A stretch of DNA of 64,000 nt, from positions 4,743,001 through 4,807,000 of the forward strand of contig CP076546.1 of assembly GCA_018889975.1 (NCBI GenBank), given 5' to 3'. Source of the stretch: Bacillus sp. NP157 (GTDB lineage: Bacteria; Pseudomonadota; Gammaproteobacteria; Xanthomonadales; Rhodanobacteraceae). A program made the translations under genes and the position numbers. This document shows, piece by piece, positions 45,841-53,587 of the stretch (within the stretch, counting starts at the first letter, position 1; each line of letters opens with the position of its first letter). Below the pieces are notes generated by a model that ran no database searches, had not been told where the DNA came from, and was given only the letters and a program-made list of their open reading frames with translations.

Positions 45841-46722
45841 ATGAATGCCGTTCGCCAGCCAGCCGTCGTCCCCCCGGTTTTCACCGAAGCCAACCTCGAT
45901 ACCGATGCCATCGTCCGCGAGCTGCTGGAAGGCATGGGTGCGGTGACCCTGCGTGGCCTGTTCACGCCCGAGGAGATCGCCGAAGCGCGCGACATCGTCA
46001 TGCGCGAATCCAACCAGGACGACCGCGGGTCCAAGGTCACCCATTTCCAGGGCGATGCGGAGAAGGCCGGGCGGATCAACCTGCAGCGGCGTGTTTGGAA
46101 CCTGCTCGCCAAGGGCGAGGTGTTCTCGCGGATGGCGGCGCACCCGGCGATCATGCAGGTAATGCGCGCCTTCCTCGGCAGCGAGTTCATCATGGGCTCG
46201 ATCGCCGCGAACCGTATCCTGCCCGGTGGCCCGGGGCAGGAGCCGCACATCGACTATCCGTACTGGGATTACCACTCGCCGCAGACCCACCCGACGCGAA
46301 TCAATGCGTCATTCCCGTTGAACGGGCAGGTGACGATCATGCTCGATCCGTTCACCGAGGAAACCGGCGCCACCGCCTACGTGCCCGGCACGCAGCGCGA
46401 GCTGCGCTACCCCGACGAAGGCGACGGCTTCTTCAGCCGCTGCGAGCGCATGCTCGGCGAACCGGGCGACACCGTCGTGTTCTTCGGCGCGGTGTGGCAC
46501 TGCGCGATGCCCAACCGCAGCAGCATCGATCGCACGGCGATCATCACCCAGTACCTGCCCAAGTTCGTCAAGCCGATGGAAGACCTGCCGGCGGCGTTGC
46601 CGGAGGCCTTCGTGAAGCAGGCCGGCCCGGATATCCGGCAGTTGCTCGGGTTGAACTATCCGTATCCGGAGGTGCTGGATGCGGCGCGTGGGGGGAATGC
46701 GGAGGGGAGGAAGCGGTATTGA
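45841..46722 (+). CDS. Phytanoyl-CoA dioxygenase (PhyH) family protein
   Basis: 293-residue Fe(II)/2-oxoglutarate oxygenase. The metal ligands are His and Asp of EPHIDYP (about 136-138) and a distal His in VWHCAMPNRS (about 219), with a 2-oxoglutarate-binding Arg candidate in SIDRTAIITQYLP. The substrate is unknown; divergent transcription from a sugar-type dehydrogenase under a LacI operator suggests a small oxygenated catabolite rather than phytanoyl-CoA. ATG at 45841. Confidence 0.9.
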   Translation: MNAVRQPAVVPPVFTEANLDTDAIVRELLEGMGAVTLRGLFTPEEIAEARDIVMRESNQDDRGSKVTHFQGDAEKAGRINLQRRVWNLLAKGEVFSRMAAHPAIMQVMRAFLGSEFIMGSIAANRILPGGPGQEPHIDYPYWDYHSPQTHPTRINASFPLNGQVTIMLDPFTEETGATAYVPGTQRELRYPDEGDGFFSRCERMLGEPGDTVVFFGAVWHCAMPNRSSIDRTAIITQYLPKFVKPMEDLPAALPEAFVKQAGPDIRQLLGLNYPYPEVLDAARGGNAEGRKRY

Positions 46723-46757
46723 GGGGTTGCAGCCCTGATGGGTTGTGGCGGATTCGG

Positions 46758-46779
46758 TCGCGCGCGGGCGCGCTCCTAC
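46758..46779 (-). repeat. REP palindrome overlapping a stop codon
   Basis: Minus-orientation REP (variant centre) whose GTAG head (46779-46776) provides the TAG stop of the hydrolase gene. Confidence 0.9.
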
Positions 46780-47633
46780 AGGGGGTGGGGGGTGCTGGTG
46801 GTTTTGATGAAGGTGTCGATGTCCTGGAGGACGGGGGCCTTGGCTTTCGAGGGGCCTAGCGCGAACAGGATGCTCATGTGGGTGATGCCGGGGTAGAGCT
46901 TGAGCGTGACCGGTTCGCCTTTGGTTTCGTAGTGTTTGGCGAGCGACTGTGCATTCGAAGGCTTCACCGTCGAATCGTCGTCGCCCTGCAGCAGCAACGC
47001 AGGCGGCTCGTCGCCGTCGACGAAGTTCACGGGCTGCGAGCGGGCCTGGGCCTCCGGGGTCTTGCCGAACATGTCGATGAAGTCGTCGCGTTTCAGCGGC
47101 AGGAAGTCGTACGGCCCGGCCAGGCCGATGAAGCCCGACAGCTGGCGGGGTTGCATGCCGACCTTGCCCAGCCATTGCTTATCAGTGGCGAGCAGCGAGG
47201 CGATATGCGCACCCGCCGAATGACCCATCACGTAGAGCCGCGAAGGATCGCCACCGTACTTCGCGACGTTCTCCCGGGCCCACGCCGTGGCGTGCGCGGC
47301 ATCGTCCATGAAGCCATCGAGCCGTGCCTTCGGCCACGTGCGGTAATCGGGGATCACCACGACGATCCCACGCGACGCGAGCGATTCGCCGACCCAGCGA
47401 TACCACTGCCGCTTGCCGCTTTTCCAGCTGCCGCCGTAGAAGAACACCACCACCGGCGCGTTCTTCGCGTCCGGCGGTGAGTAGACGTCGAGCGACAGCG
47501 CGCCATCGAAGGGGATGTCGTGGTGCGCGACGGTGTCGCCCGCGGGCTGGCGGGCATTTACCACGCCGAAGAGGGCGGACTGGCAGCCGGCGAGGAGCAG
47601 GGCGGCGAGGGAAGCGAGGATGAGTCGGGTCAT
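46776..47633 (-). CDS. Alpha/beta-hydrolase lipoprotein, twin 1
   Basis: 285-residue lipoprotein esterase of the BD-FAE/carboxylesterase type. The lipobox LLLAGC puts the lipidated Cys at residue 17. Features are the oxyanion segment VVVFFYGGSWKSGKR, nucleophile elbow VMGHSAGAHIA, Asp in LQGDDDSTV and His in PGITHMSILF. The closest relative in the window is the gene at 48210. The ATG at 47633 was used. The TAG stop falls in a REP. Probably acts on acyl esters at the envelope; substrate unknown. Confidence 0.88.
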   Translation of the reverse strand: MTRLILASLAALLLAGCQSALFGVVNARQPAGDTVAHHDIPFDGALSLDVYSPPDAKNAPVVVFFYGGSWKSGKRQWYRWVGESLASRGIVVVIPDYRTWPKARLDGFMDDAAHATAWARENVAKYGGDPSRLYVMGHSAGAHIASLLATDKQWLGKVGMQPRQLSGFIGLAGPYDFLPLKRDDFIDMFGKTPEAQARSQPVNFVDGDEPPALLLQGDDDSTVKPSNAQSLAKHYETKGEPVTLKLYPGITHMSILFALGPSKAKAPVLQDIDTFIKTTSTPHPL

Positions 47634-47769
47634 ACCCAACGTTTACGTACCGGGCGTGAAGACGGATGCAAAGATCGACTCGCGACCCCCTGGGTTTGTT
47701 GACACCGCCGGTTTGCAGCACCTATGTTCTTGCGATGCGTGCGTGCCGGGCACGGGAGTGGGAGAAAGC

Positions 47770-48174
47770 ATGGAGAGTGACGTGTGCAGCCCGCGACGCG
47801 TGCCCTCGTGGCGTTATCCGCCAGTCGCCATGCTCGTCCTGTCGTGCCTCGCCTCGGCCTGCGCCTCCTCGCCCGCGCATGTCGACGTCGTGCCAGGGAA
47901 GGTGGCGAAGCAGTGGGGATTCCCAGGCTGCGAGATATCCGTTCCGTTGAGCCCAGCCCAGGTCGTCGACGACGTGAAGACGCTCGGCGGTTCCGCACCG
48001 GAGACCTATCCCGAATGGAACCGACTGCTTTCGGTGCGACGGGACGGAGACCAGTTGCGCCTCGTCGATTGCACGCGTGAGCGTCGGAACCGCGACGTGG
48101 GCGACCCCTACTACTACGCGCTGTTTCGCGACGACAAAGTCATCGCTGAACTCCACTTTGCGTTCTTCGATTAG
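47770..48174 (+). CDS. Small lipoprotein of unknown function
   Basis: 134-residue putative lipoprotein. A signal segment PVAMLVLSCLASAC precedes the candidate lipidated Cys (about residue 31). The mature part is about 100 residues with two Cys (FPGCEIS, LVDCTRER) and VIAELHFAFFD at the end. GGGAGAAAGC before the ATG at 47770 supports this start, though the 15-residue lead before the hydrophobic core is long; an internal ATG at about 47830 would give a standard lipoprotein signal. It sits between the hydrolase twins on the opposite strand. Confidence 0.6.
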   Translation: MESDVCSPRRVPSWRYPPVAMLVLSCLASACASSPAHVDVVPGKVAKQWGFPGCEISVPLSPAQVVDDVKTLGGSAPETYPEWNRLLSVRRDGDQLRLVDCTRERRNRDVGDPYYYALFRDDKVIAELHFAFFD

Positions 48175-48209
48175 CGGCAGGCATGCGGCCCGGCCCTGTC
48201 AGACGCCGC

Positions 48210-49064
48210 TCAGTGGCCCGGGTGCCCGTGGATGAAGTCGATGGTGTCCGCCAGCGTGCTGGCCCGGTGCTTCATGGGGCCGAAGGAGAGGAGAAGGCCT
48301 TCGTGGCCGACGCCGGGGTAGAGCTTCAGCTCGGCCGCCTCGCCCGCATCGTTGTACCGCGCTTGCATGGACAACGCCTCCGAGGGATACACCTCGGTGT
48401 CTTTCTCGCCCTGTAGCAGCAACGCAGGCGGCTCATCGCCGTCGACGAAGTTCACGGGCTGCGACGCGGCCTGCGCCGCCGGTGACGTGCCGAACATGCC
48501 CAGGTAGTCGGCGTCGTCGTCGATCGGCAGGAAGTCGTACGTGCCTGCCACGCCGATCCATCCGGCGAGGTCGCGCGGCTGCATGCCCACGGTGGCCAGC
48601 CATTGTTTGTCGGTGGCCAGCATCGCCGCGATATGGCCTCCCGACGAGTGCCCCATCAGGAAGAGGTCGCCCGGCGCGCCGCCGAACTCGCCGATATGCT
48701 CGTGCACCCAGCCCACCGCCTGCACGGCGTCCGCGAGGAAGCCCGCCATCGGCACGATCGGCCAGAGCCGAATGTCCGGGACCACGGCCACGACCCCGTT
48801 ACGCGCCAGCGCCTCGCCCATCCAGCGGTCCCACTGCCGTTTCCCGTGCTGCCAGTCGCCGCCGTAGAAGTAGACGACGACGGGCGCGTTCGTGGCACCG
48901 GGCGGGGCGTACACATCCAGCGCCAGGTGGTGTACCGGGTCATAGACGATGCCGGGATGTGCCACGACGCCCGCGCCCGTTTGCGTCGCGTTGATGGTCG
49001 CGAAGAACGTCGCCCGGCAGCCGGCGAGGCCAAGCAAGGCGAGGGCGATAAGGACAAGGCGCAT
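48210..49064 (-). CDS. Alpha/beta-hydrolase lipoprotein, twin 2
   Basis: 284-residue paralogue of the gene at 46776. The lipobox LGLAGC gives Cys16; oxyanion segment VVVYFYGGDWQHGKR, nucleophile elbow LMGHSSGGHIA, QPVNFVDGDEPPALLLQGEKD and His in PGVGHEGLLLSFGP follow the same order. The ATG at 49064 was chosen because it gives a standard lipoprotein signal; the frame is open through a REP further upstream. The pair arose by duplication and is now separated by a small lipoprotein gene. Confidence 0.88.
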   Translation of the reverse strand: MRLVLIALALLGLAGCRATFFATINATQTGAGVVAHPGIVYDPVHHLALDVYAPPGATNAPVVVYFYGGDWQHGKRQWDRWMGEALARNGVVAVVPDIRLWPIVPMAGFLADAVQAVGWVHEHIGEFGGAPGDLFLMGHSSGGHIAAMLATDKQWLATVGMQPRDLAGWIGVAGTYDFLPIDDDADYLGMFGTSPAAQAASQPVNFVDGDEPPALLLQGEKDTEVYPSEALSMQARYNDAGEAAELKLYPGVGHEGLLLSFGPMKHRASTLADTIDFIHGHPGH

Positions 49065-49073
49065 CGCCCCATT

Positions 49074-49096
49074 GTAGGAGCGCGCCTCGCGCGCGA
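49074..49096 (+). repeat. REP palindrome with 1-bp insertion
   Basis: Plus-orientation REP with one extra C (GCGCGCCTCGCGCGCGA), between the hydrolase start and prmC. Confidence 0.8.
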
Positions 49097-49200
49097 CCAC
49101 GCGCAAGATCCCGCGTCCTCACCGAATGACCCACCCCTAAACGCCACCGGGTTCTCCACCCGCGCCCAACCGGCCTCCCACCACCCACCCCACCGCCCGC

Positions 49201-49206
49201 TAGAAT
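49201..49206 (+). promoter_or_regulatory. Candidate -10 box of prmC, leaderless
   Basis: TAGAAT in CCGCTAGAATCCCCCGCATG ends 7 nt before the prmC ATG. No Shine-Dalgarno. The string CCGCTAGAATCCC also precedes yebC. Confidence 0.5.
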
Positions 49207-49213
49207 CCCCCGC

Positions 49214-50038
49214 ATGACCGACGTCCGTACGATCCTGCGCCAGGCCAGCCACGCCCTCGGCGACCGCCTCGAGGCCGAGCTGCTGCTGGGCCATGCCCTG
49301 GGTGTGAACCGGGCCTGGTTCTTCGCCCACGCGGACGATGCGCTGCCCGCGGCCGACGAGGCCGTGTTCGACGCGCTGGTCCAGCGCCGCGTCGCCGGCG
49401 AGCCGGTGGCCTACATCACCGGGTATCGCGACTTCTGGTCGCTGGCGCTCGAAGTCACGCCGGCCACGCTGATCCCGCGTCCGGAAACCGAACTCCTCGT
49501 CGAACTCGCCCTGGTCCACCTGCCCGAAGGCGGCCGGCTGCTCGACCTCGGTACCGGCAGCGGCGCCATCGCGCTGGCAGTGGCGAAGGAACGACCCGAC
49601 GCCGTGGTGCACGCCGTCGACGCGAGTGCCGCCGCGCTGGATGTCGCCCAGCGCAACGCACGACGCCTCGGGCTGCGCGTGGCCTTCCATCACGGCGACT
49701 GGTTCGCGCCGCTGGGCGACGAACGCTACGACGTCATCGTCAGCAACCCACCGTATATCGAAGAGGCGGACGAACACCTGGCGAAGGGCGACCTGCGCTT
49801 CGAGCCGCGCTCCGCACTGGCCTCGGGCGCCGATGGCCTCGACGACATCCGGCGCATCATCGATGGCTCGCCGGCACATTTGCACGACACGGGTTGGCTG
49901 ATGTTCGAACACGGCTGGAACCAGGGCGACGCGTCACGCGCGCTATTCGACGTTCGCAGATGGTCGGATGTCACGACCACGCGCGACCTCGAGCATCGCG
50001 ACCGGGTCACCGGGGCCCGCTGGTCATCCCGCGCCTGA
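49214..50038 (+). CDS. prmC: Release-factor glutamine methyltransferase PrmC
   Basis: 274-residue SAM-dependent methyltransferase that modifies the GGQ glutamine of RF1 and RF2. The N-terminal helical domain precedes PVAYITGYRDFWSL, the SAM motif LLDLGTGSGAIALAVA (about 112-127) and the NPPY catalytic motif VIVSNPPYIEEAD (about 174-186). Its 3' end overlaps the convergent nadR by 15 bp. Confidence 0.95.
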   Translation: MTDVRTILRQASHALGDRLEAELLLGHALGVNRAWFFAHADDALPAADEAVFDALVQRRVAGEPVAYITGYRDFWSLALEVTPATLIPRPETELLVELALVHLPEGGRLLDLGTGSGAIALAVAKERPDAVVHAVDASAAALDVAQRNARRLGLRVAFHHGDWFAPLGDERYDVIVSNPPYIEEADEHLAKGDLRFEPRSALASGADGLDDIRRIIDGSPAHLHDTGWLMFEHGWNQGDASRALFDVRRWSDVTTTRDLEHRDRVTGARWSSRA

Positions 50039-51082
50039 CAATGCGCCTGCCGTCGCAAGCGATGCAGCGGCCGCGGCACAGCGCTGCTCCCGATCACCCC
50101 GCAACAGCGTAAACGGCATCCCGCGACGGCCAAGCTCGTCGAGGTACCACGCATGCTGCCGGTCGCGGAACGCTTCGTCCTGGCGCGTGCCGTCCTGCAC
50201 GAACGGGAATTCCGGGGCGCACAGGAAGACGTGGTCGTAGCGCCGCGCGGCAAGCGCCTCCAGCAGCGGATCCGCACGACCGAACAGCGCATGGTTGTAG
50301 AACAGCGTCGTCAAAGGACTGGTGTCGCAGACCAGCCAGCCGAGCGCGCCGCGTGCCGCCTCGTCCTCGCGCGCGCATTGCACCTCGCCGATGTGCAGCA
50401 TGTCGTCGTAACGCAAGGCGCCGTCGCGCGCCACCCACAACTCGCGGCCGTACTCGTCGACATGCGTGGTATCGAGGCGCGTGGCGAGGTCGACGCACAG
50501 CGTGCTCTTGCCGGTCGATTCGCCACCGAGGATGCACGCGCGGCGCACATAGTCTGCGTGTACCTCGGGAGCCAGCCAGCGTCGGGCGGCGGCCGGGTCC
50601 TGGCGGATCCGTGTCGCCGAGACGGGGATCGTGGCGCGCTCGCGATCGACGCTCACGTGTTCGACGACGCCCGCGTAGCCCGGCACATGGGTCGTGAACC
50701 AGTCCGTGAGCGACGCGGCGAAGCCGCGGCCGTAGTCCTCGCTGGTGAACACCACCTCGAAGGTGGTGCCCAGCACATCGGTGCACAGCCAGCAGGCGAA
50801 CGCACGTTGCACGTCGTCCGGTTCGTCGTTGTGGGGGATGCGTCGCGTGTGCCCGGCAGCCGCGAGGCGTGCGTCGTCGAGGACCACGATGCGCGCCGCG
50901 CGTGGGAAACGCAGGCGCAACCAGCGCTCCCGGGTCGCCGCATCGCAGCGCTCGAACGACGGCTGGCTGTACGCCAGCACGGTCAGCTCGTCGCATGCGG
51001 CGAGCGCCTGGTTCACGAGGTACTCGTGGCCCAGGTGCAGCGGCGAGAACTTGCCGACGACGAGGCCACGCCGCAGGCTCAC
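50024..51082 (-). CDS. nadR: NadR-type NMN adenylyltransferase / ribosylnicotinamide kinase
   Basis: 352-residue bifunctional enzyme. The N-terminal nucleotidyltransferase part starts LVVGKFSPLHLGHEYLV (HxGH at 16-19) and has the ISSxxIR-like PVSATRIRQDP. The C-terminal kinase has P-loop ILGGESTGKST (186-194). There is no N-terminal helix-turn-helix, so unlike enteric NadR it is not a repressor. With PnuC it forms a nicotinamide riboside salvage route to NAD. The GTG at 51082 overlaps the pnuC stop (GTGA). It is last in the seven-gene operon from 57886. Confidence 0.93.
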   Translation of the reverse strand: MSLRRGLVVGKFSPLHLGHEYLVNQALAACDELTVLAYSQPSFERCDAATRERWLRLRFPRAARIVVLDDARLAAAGHTRRIPHNDEPDDVQRAFACWLCTDVLGTTFEVVFTSEDYGRGFAASLTDWFTTHVPGYAGVVEHVSVDRERATIPVSATRIRQDPAAARRWLAPEVHADYVRRACILGGESTGKSTLCVDLATRLDTTHVDEYGRELWVARDGALRYDDMLHIGEVQCAREDEAARGALGWLVCDTSPLTTLFYNHALFGRADPLLEALAARRYDHVFLCAPEFPFVQDGTRQDEAFRDRQHAWYLDELGRRGMPFTLLRGDREQRCAAAAASLATAGALSGAG

Positions 51083-51663
51083 GCCGCCGCCCCGGCGTCG
51101 GCCTCGGCATTCGGCGTGCGTGCCAGTCGCCACCAGTAGCGCCAGGCGATGATCGCGTTCACCCAGTACACCGCGTAGAGGCCCGCGGTGAGGTACAGGC
51201 CGCGGCTGAGGTAGAGCGGCACCGCCACGCTGTTGACCAGCAGCCAGAATGGCCATGTCGCCACGTCGCGACGCATCAGCAGCACCTGGGCGAGCACGCT
51301 GAACGCAAGCACGGTGGAGTCCGCGAACGGCTGGTAAGCCTGCGTATAGCGGTGCAGGAGCATGCCGTAGCCGATCGTCGCGACGATGGCGGCGAGCGTG
51401 GCCAGGCCGATCACGCGCCAGCTGCTGGCGTCGCTGACCGGTTTCTCGCTGGACCCACGCACCCAACGGATCCAGCCGAGGATGCTGGTGACGACGAAGA
51501 AAACCTGCAGCAGCACGTCGGCGTAGAGGTGCGCGTCGTAGAACACCACGGTGAACACGGCGCAGCCGACCAGCCCGGTCCACCACGTGTGCACGCTGTT
51601 GCGGCCGGCGAAGAGGATGGAGGCGGTGGCGAGCAGGTTGGCGATGAGTTCGAGCGGGGTCAC
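51079..51663 (-). CDS. pnuC: PnuC nicotinamide riboside transporter
   Basis: 194-residue inner-membrane transporter with about seven hydrophobic segments. The N-terminal ELIANLLATASILFAGRNSVHTWWTG and the WPFWLLVNSVAVPLYLSRGLYLTAGLYAVYWVNAI motif (substrate-binding W/N residues) are typical of PnuC. The GTG at 51663 overlaps the upstream stop (GTGA), and its own stop overlaps the nadR GTG. It imports the substrate phosphorylated by NadR. Confidence 0.94.
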   Translation of the reverse strand: MTPLELIANLLATASILFAGRNSVHTWWTGLVGCAVFTVVFYDAHLYADVLLQVFFVVTSILGWIRWVRGSSEKPVSDASSWRVIGLATLAAIVATIGYGMLLHRYTQAYQPFADSTVLAFSVLAQVLLMRRDVATWPFWLLVNSVAVPLYLSRGLYLTAGLYAVYWVNAIIAWRYWWRLARTPNAEADAGAAA

Positions 51664-53006
51664 GTCAGTCCAGCGGCGAGGTCGGTGGTGTATTGCAGGG
51701 GCTTGGCATCGGGCGCGTCGCGCTGCACGCGTATGGCCACGGGGCCGAGCAGGCGGTGCAGTGGCGCGAGCGCCGCATCGTCGCCGCCGTGGAAGCTTAG
51801 CGGCAAGGTCAGCGTGAACGCGCCATCGGCATGCTGGTGCACGCTGAAATGCGACAGCGGAAGATGCCCCAGCGCGTGGGTCACGTCCACGTTGTTCACC
51901 CAGCCACCGTCGGCGCAGCGAAAGCGCACCGGACGGCGACCGCCGAAGTCGAGCAGCACGGGCTCGCCGGCGTGCTCGCCCGCGGCGGCGAAGTCACCGG
52001 TGCGATAGCGCAGCAGGGGCAGGTAATCGTTGAAGCCGCCGGAGACGACGATCTCGCCGCGCTCGCCTTGCGCCGCACGCGTGCCGTCGTCGCGCAGGAT
52101 CTCGATATACAGGCGGGGTTGCAGCGGGACGTGGCCACCGGCCGCGTCGTCGTAAACGGCCACGGGGCCGACTTCGTTCATCGAATAGATGTCGAGCACC
52201 GGGCAGCCGAAGCGCGCGGCCAGGGCATCGCGCAGGCCCGGCGACAGCATCATCGACACCGACAGCAGCGCGCGTGGCCGGACCCGTGTTGGCACGCGCA
52301 GCAGTTCGGCGAAGGACAGCGGATCGCCGGCAAGGAACTCGGGGTCCATCGCGTCGAGCCACGCCTCGCGGTCGGCGGGCGACTGCCAGTCGCCGGGATG
52401 CAGGTTGATCTTCGCCAGCCCGGATTCGCCGGTCTGTGGGGTCACCGAGGTGTAGGTGAAGCAGCGCGACTGGTGGCCGAGCAGGATCACGCCCACGCGG
52501 TCGGCGCCGCCCACGGGCTCGATCCCGACCCGGCGCAGTGCGCGGCGGTGGTGGGTGAGGTAGCGGCCCGCCACGCGCGGATGCGAGGGCACCAACATCG
52601 GGTGGCCGGTGGTGCCGGTGGTCTGGAACTGGACCAGCCGGTCCAGCGGCAGGCTGTCCGGCACGAAGCTGGCGACGTCCGCCGCGAGCATCGCGCGCGA
52701 CAGCGGCTGGATGTCGCTGAAGCGCCGTGGCGGCGCACCGAGCGCGCGGTAGTGCGGCACCTCGCGGAAGGCATGCGCGACCACCCCGGCGAGCCACGCG
52801 GGCTCCGTGCCGTTGATCGACGGCACCGGCGAGCCCGCCATGGCCTGTTCGTAGCCGGCGAGGTCCGCGAGATCGTCGTCGCGCAGCCGGTTACCGCTGG
52901 CCTGGGTGAACCGCGGTGCCGCCGGATGCTCGCGCATCCGCCGGAGCATCGCGCGGCCGGCGTCGCTCAGGGTCGGATAGCGGTCGGTATCGGTGGCTTC
53001 GGTCAT
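51660..53006 (-). CDS. PaaK/CapK-like adenylate-forming enzyme
   Basis: 448-residue ANL-superfamily protein resembling phenylacetate-CoA ligase and CapK. The ATP loop is TTGTTGHPM (129-137), SMNEVGPV matches the A5-like motif, and LRYRTGDFA carries the ribose-binding Asp. The acyl substrate is unknown, and no carrier protein or thioesterase is adjacent. ATG at 53006 overlaps the upstream stop (ATGA) and its stop overlaps pnuC, which ties an acid-activating enzyme to both the VWA genes and NAD salvage. Confidence 0.85.
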   Translation of the reverse strand: MTEATDTDRYPTLSDAGRAMLRRMREHPAAPRFTQASGNRLRDDDLADLAGYEQAMAGSPVPSINGTEPAWLAGVVAHAFREVPHYRALGAPPRRFSDIQPLSRAMLAADVASFVPDSLPLDRLVQFQTTGTTGHPMLVPSHPRVAGRYLTHHRRALRRVGIEPVGGADRVGVILLGHQSRCFTYTSVTPQTGESGLAKINLHPGDWQSPADREAWLDAMDPEFLAGDPLSFAELLRVPTRVRPRALLSVSMMLSPGLRDALAARFGCPVLDIYSMNEVGPVAVYDDAAGGHVPLQPRLYIEILRDDGTRAAQGERGEIVVSGGFNDYLPLLRYRTGDFAAAGEHAGEPVLLDFGGRRPVRFRCADGGWVNNVDVTHALGHLPLSHFSVHQHADGAFTLTLPLSFHGGDDAALAPLHRLLGPVAIRVQRDAPDAKPLQYTTDLAAGLT

Positions 53007-53587
53007 TCACGCGTCCACTTGTCGGCCGATTCGGCGGCTGCCTTCTTCGCCAGCGCTTCGCGGATCGCCCGTGCCCGTTCCTCGGCGCTGCGTGCCGCTT
53101 CCAGCAGGCGTGCGCGTTCCACGCCGCTGATCGACGACAGCCGGTCGGTCGCTTCCGCGCGCGCTTCGCCCGCCGGGCGATAGCCAAGCCGGGCAAGCGC
53201 CGTGCGGGCCAGTTCTTCGCGGCGCTCGGCATCGTGCACGAAACGGTCCGCGCTGCCACCGGCGACCAGCTCGGCGGCGGCCTGGTCGAGCACCTGCAGC
53301 AGGCCCTCGCGCGCGGGCTTCGCGTCGACGAACCAGTCGTCGGCGAGCAGCCAGGTGGTGACCTGGACCAGCATCAGGCGGTTGCGATCGGCGCGTGCAT
53401 CGCCGGAGACATAGCGACGCAAGGCCGACGCGTCGACGCGATGCCCGTGCAGGCGCAGCAGGTCGTGCACCAGCGCAGCGACGCGCACGGTGCCCGCCGC
53501 CGCGACGCGCGGTTCGTCGAGGAATTCCACCGGCGTTTCCGCGAGACGGCGGGTCAGTGTTTCAAGGACGGGGCCTTCGCGTTCCAT
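53003..53587 (-). CDS. Unknown helical protein of the MoxR-VWA operon
   Basis: 194-residue cytoplasmic protein, largely helical, no signal peptide and no recognised family. The middle contains VRVAALVHDLLRLHGHRVDASALRRYVSGD and LMLVQVTTWLLADDWFV; the C-terminal third is a charged coil (ARLLEAARSAEERARAIREALAKKAAAE). The ATG at 53587 shares one base with the upstream stop (TGATG); its stop overlaps the next ATG. Likely an adaptor or partner of the AAA+/VWA proteins, by context only. Confidence 0.75.
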   Translation of the reverse strand: MEREGPVLETLTRRLAETPVEFLDEPRVAAAGTVRVAALVHDLLRLHGHRVDASALRRYVSGDARADRNRLMLVQVTTWLLADDWFVDAKPAREGLLQVLDQAAAELVAGGSADRFVHDAERREELARTALARLGYRPAGEARAEATDRLSSISGVERARLLEAARSAEERARAIREALAKKAAAESADKWTRE

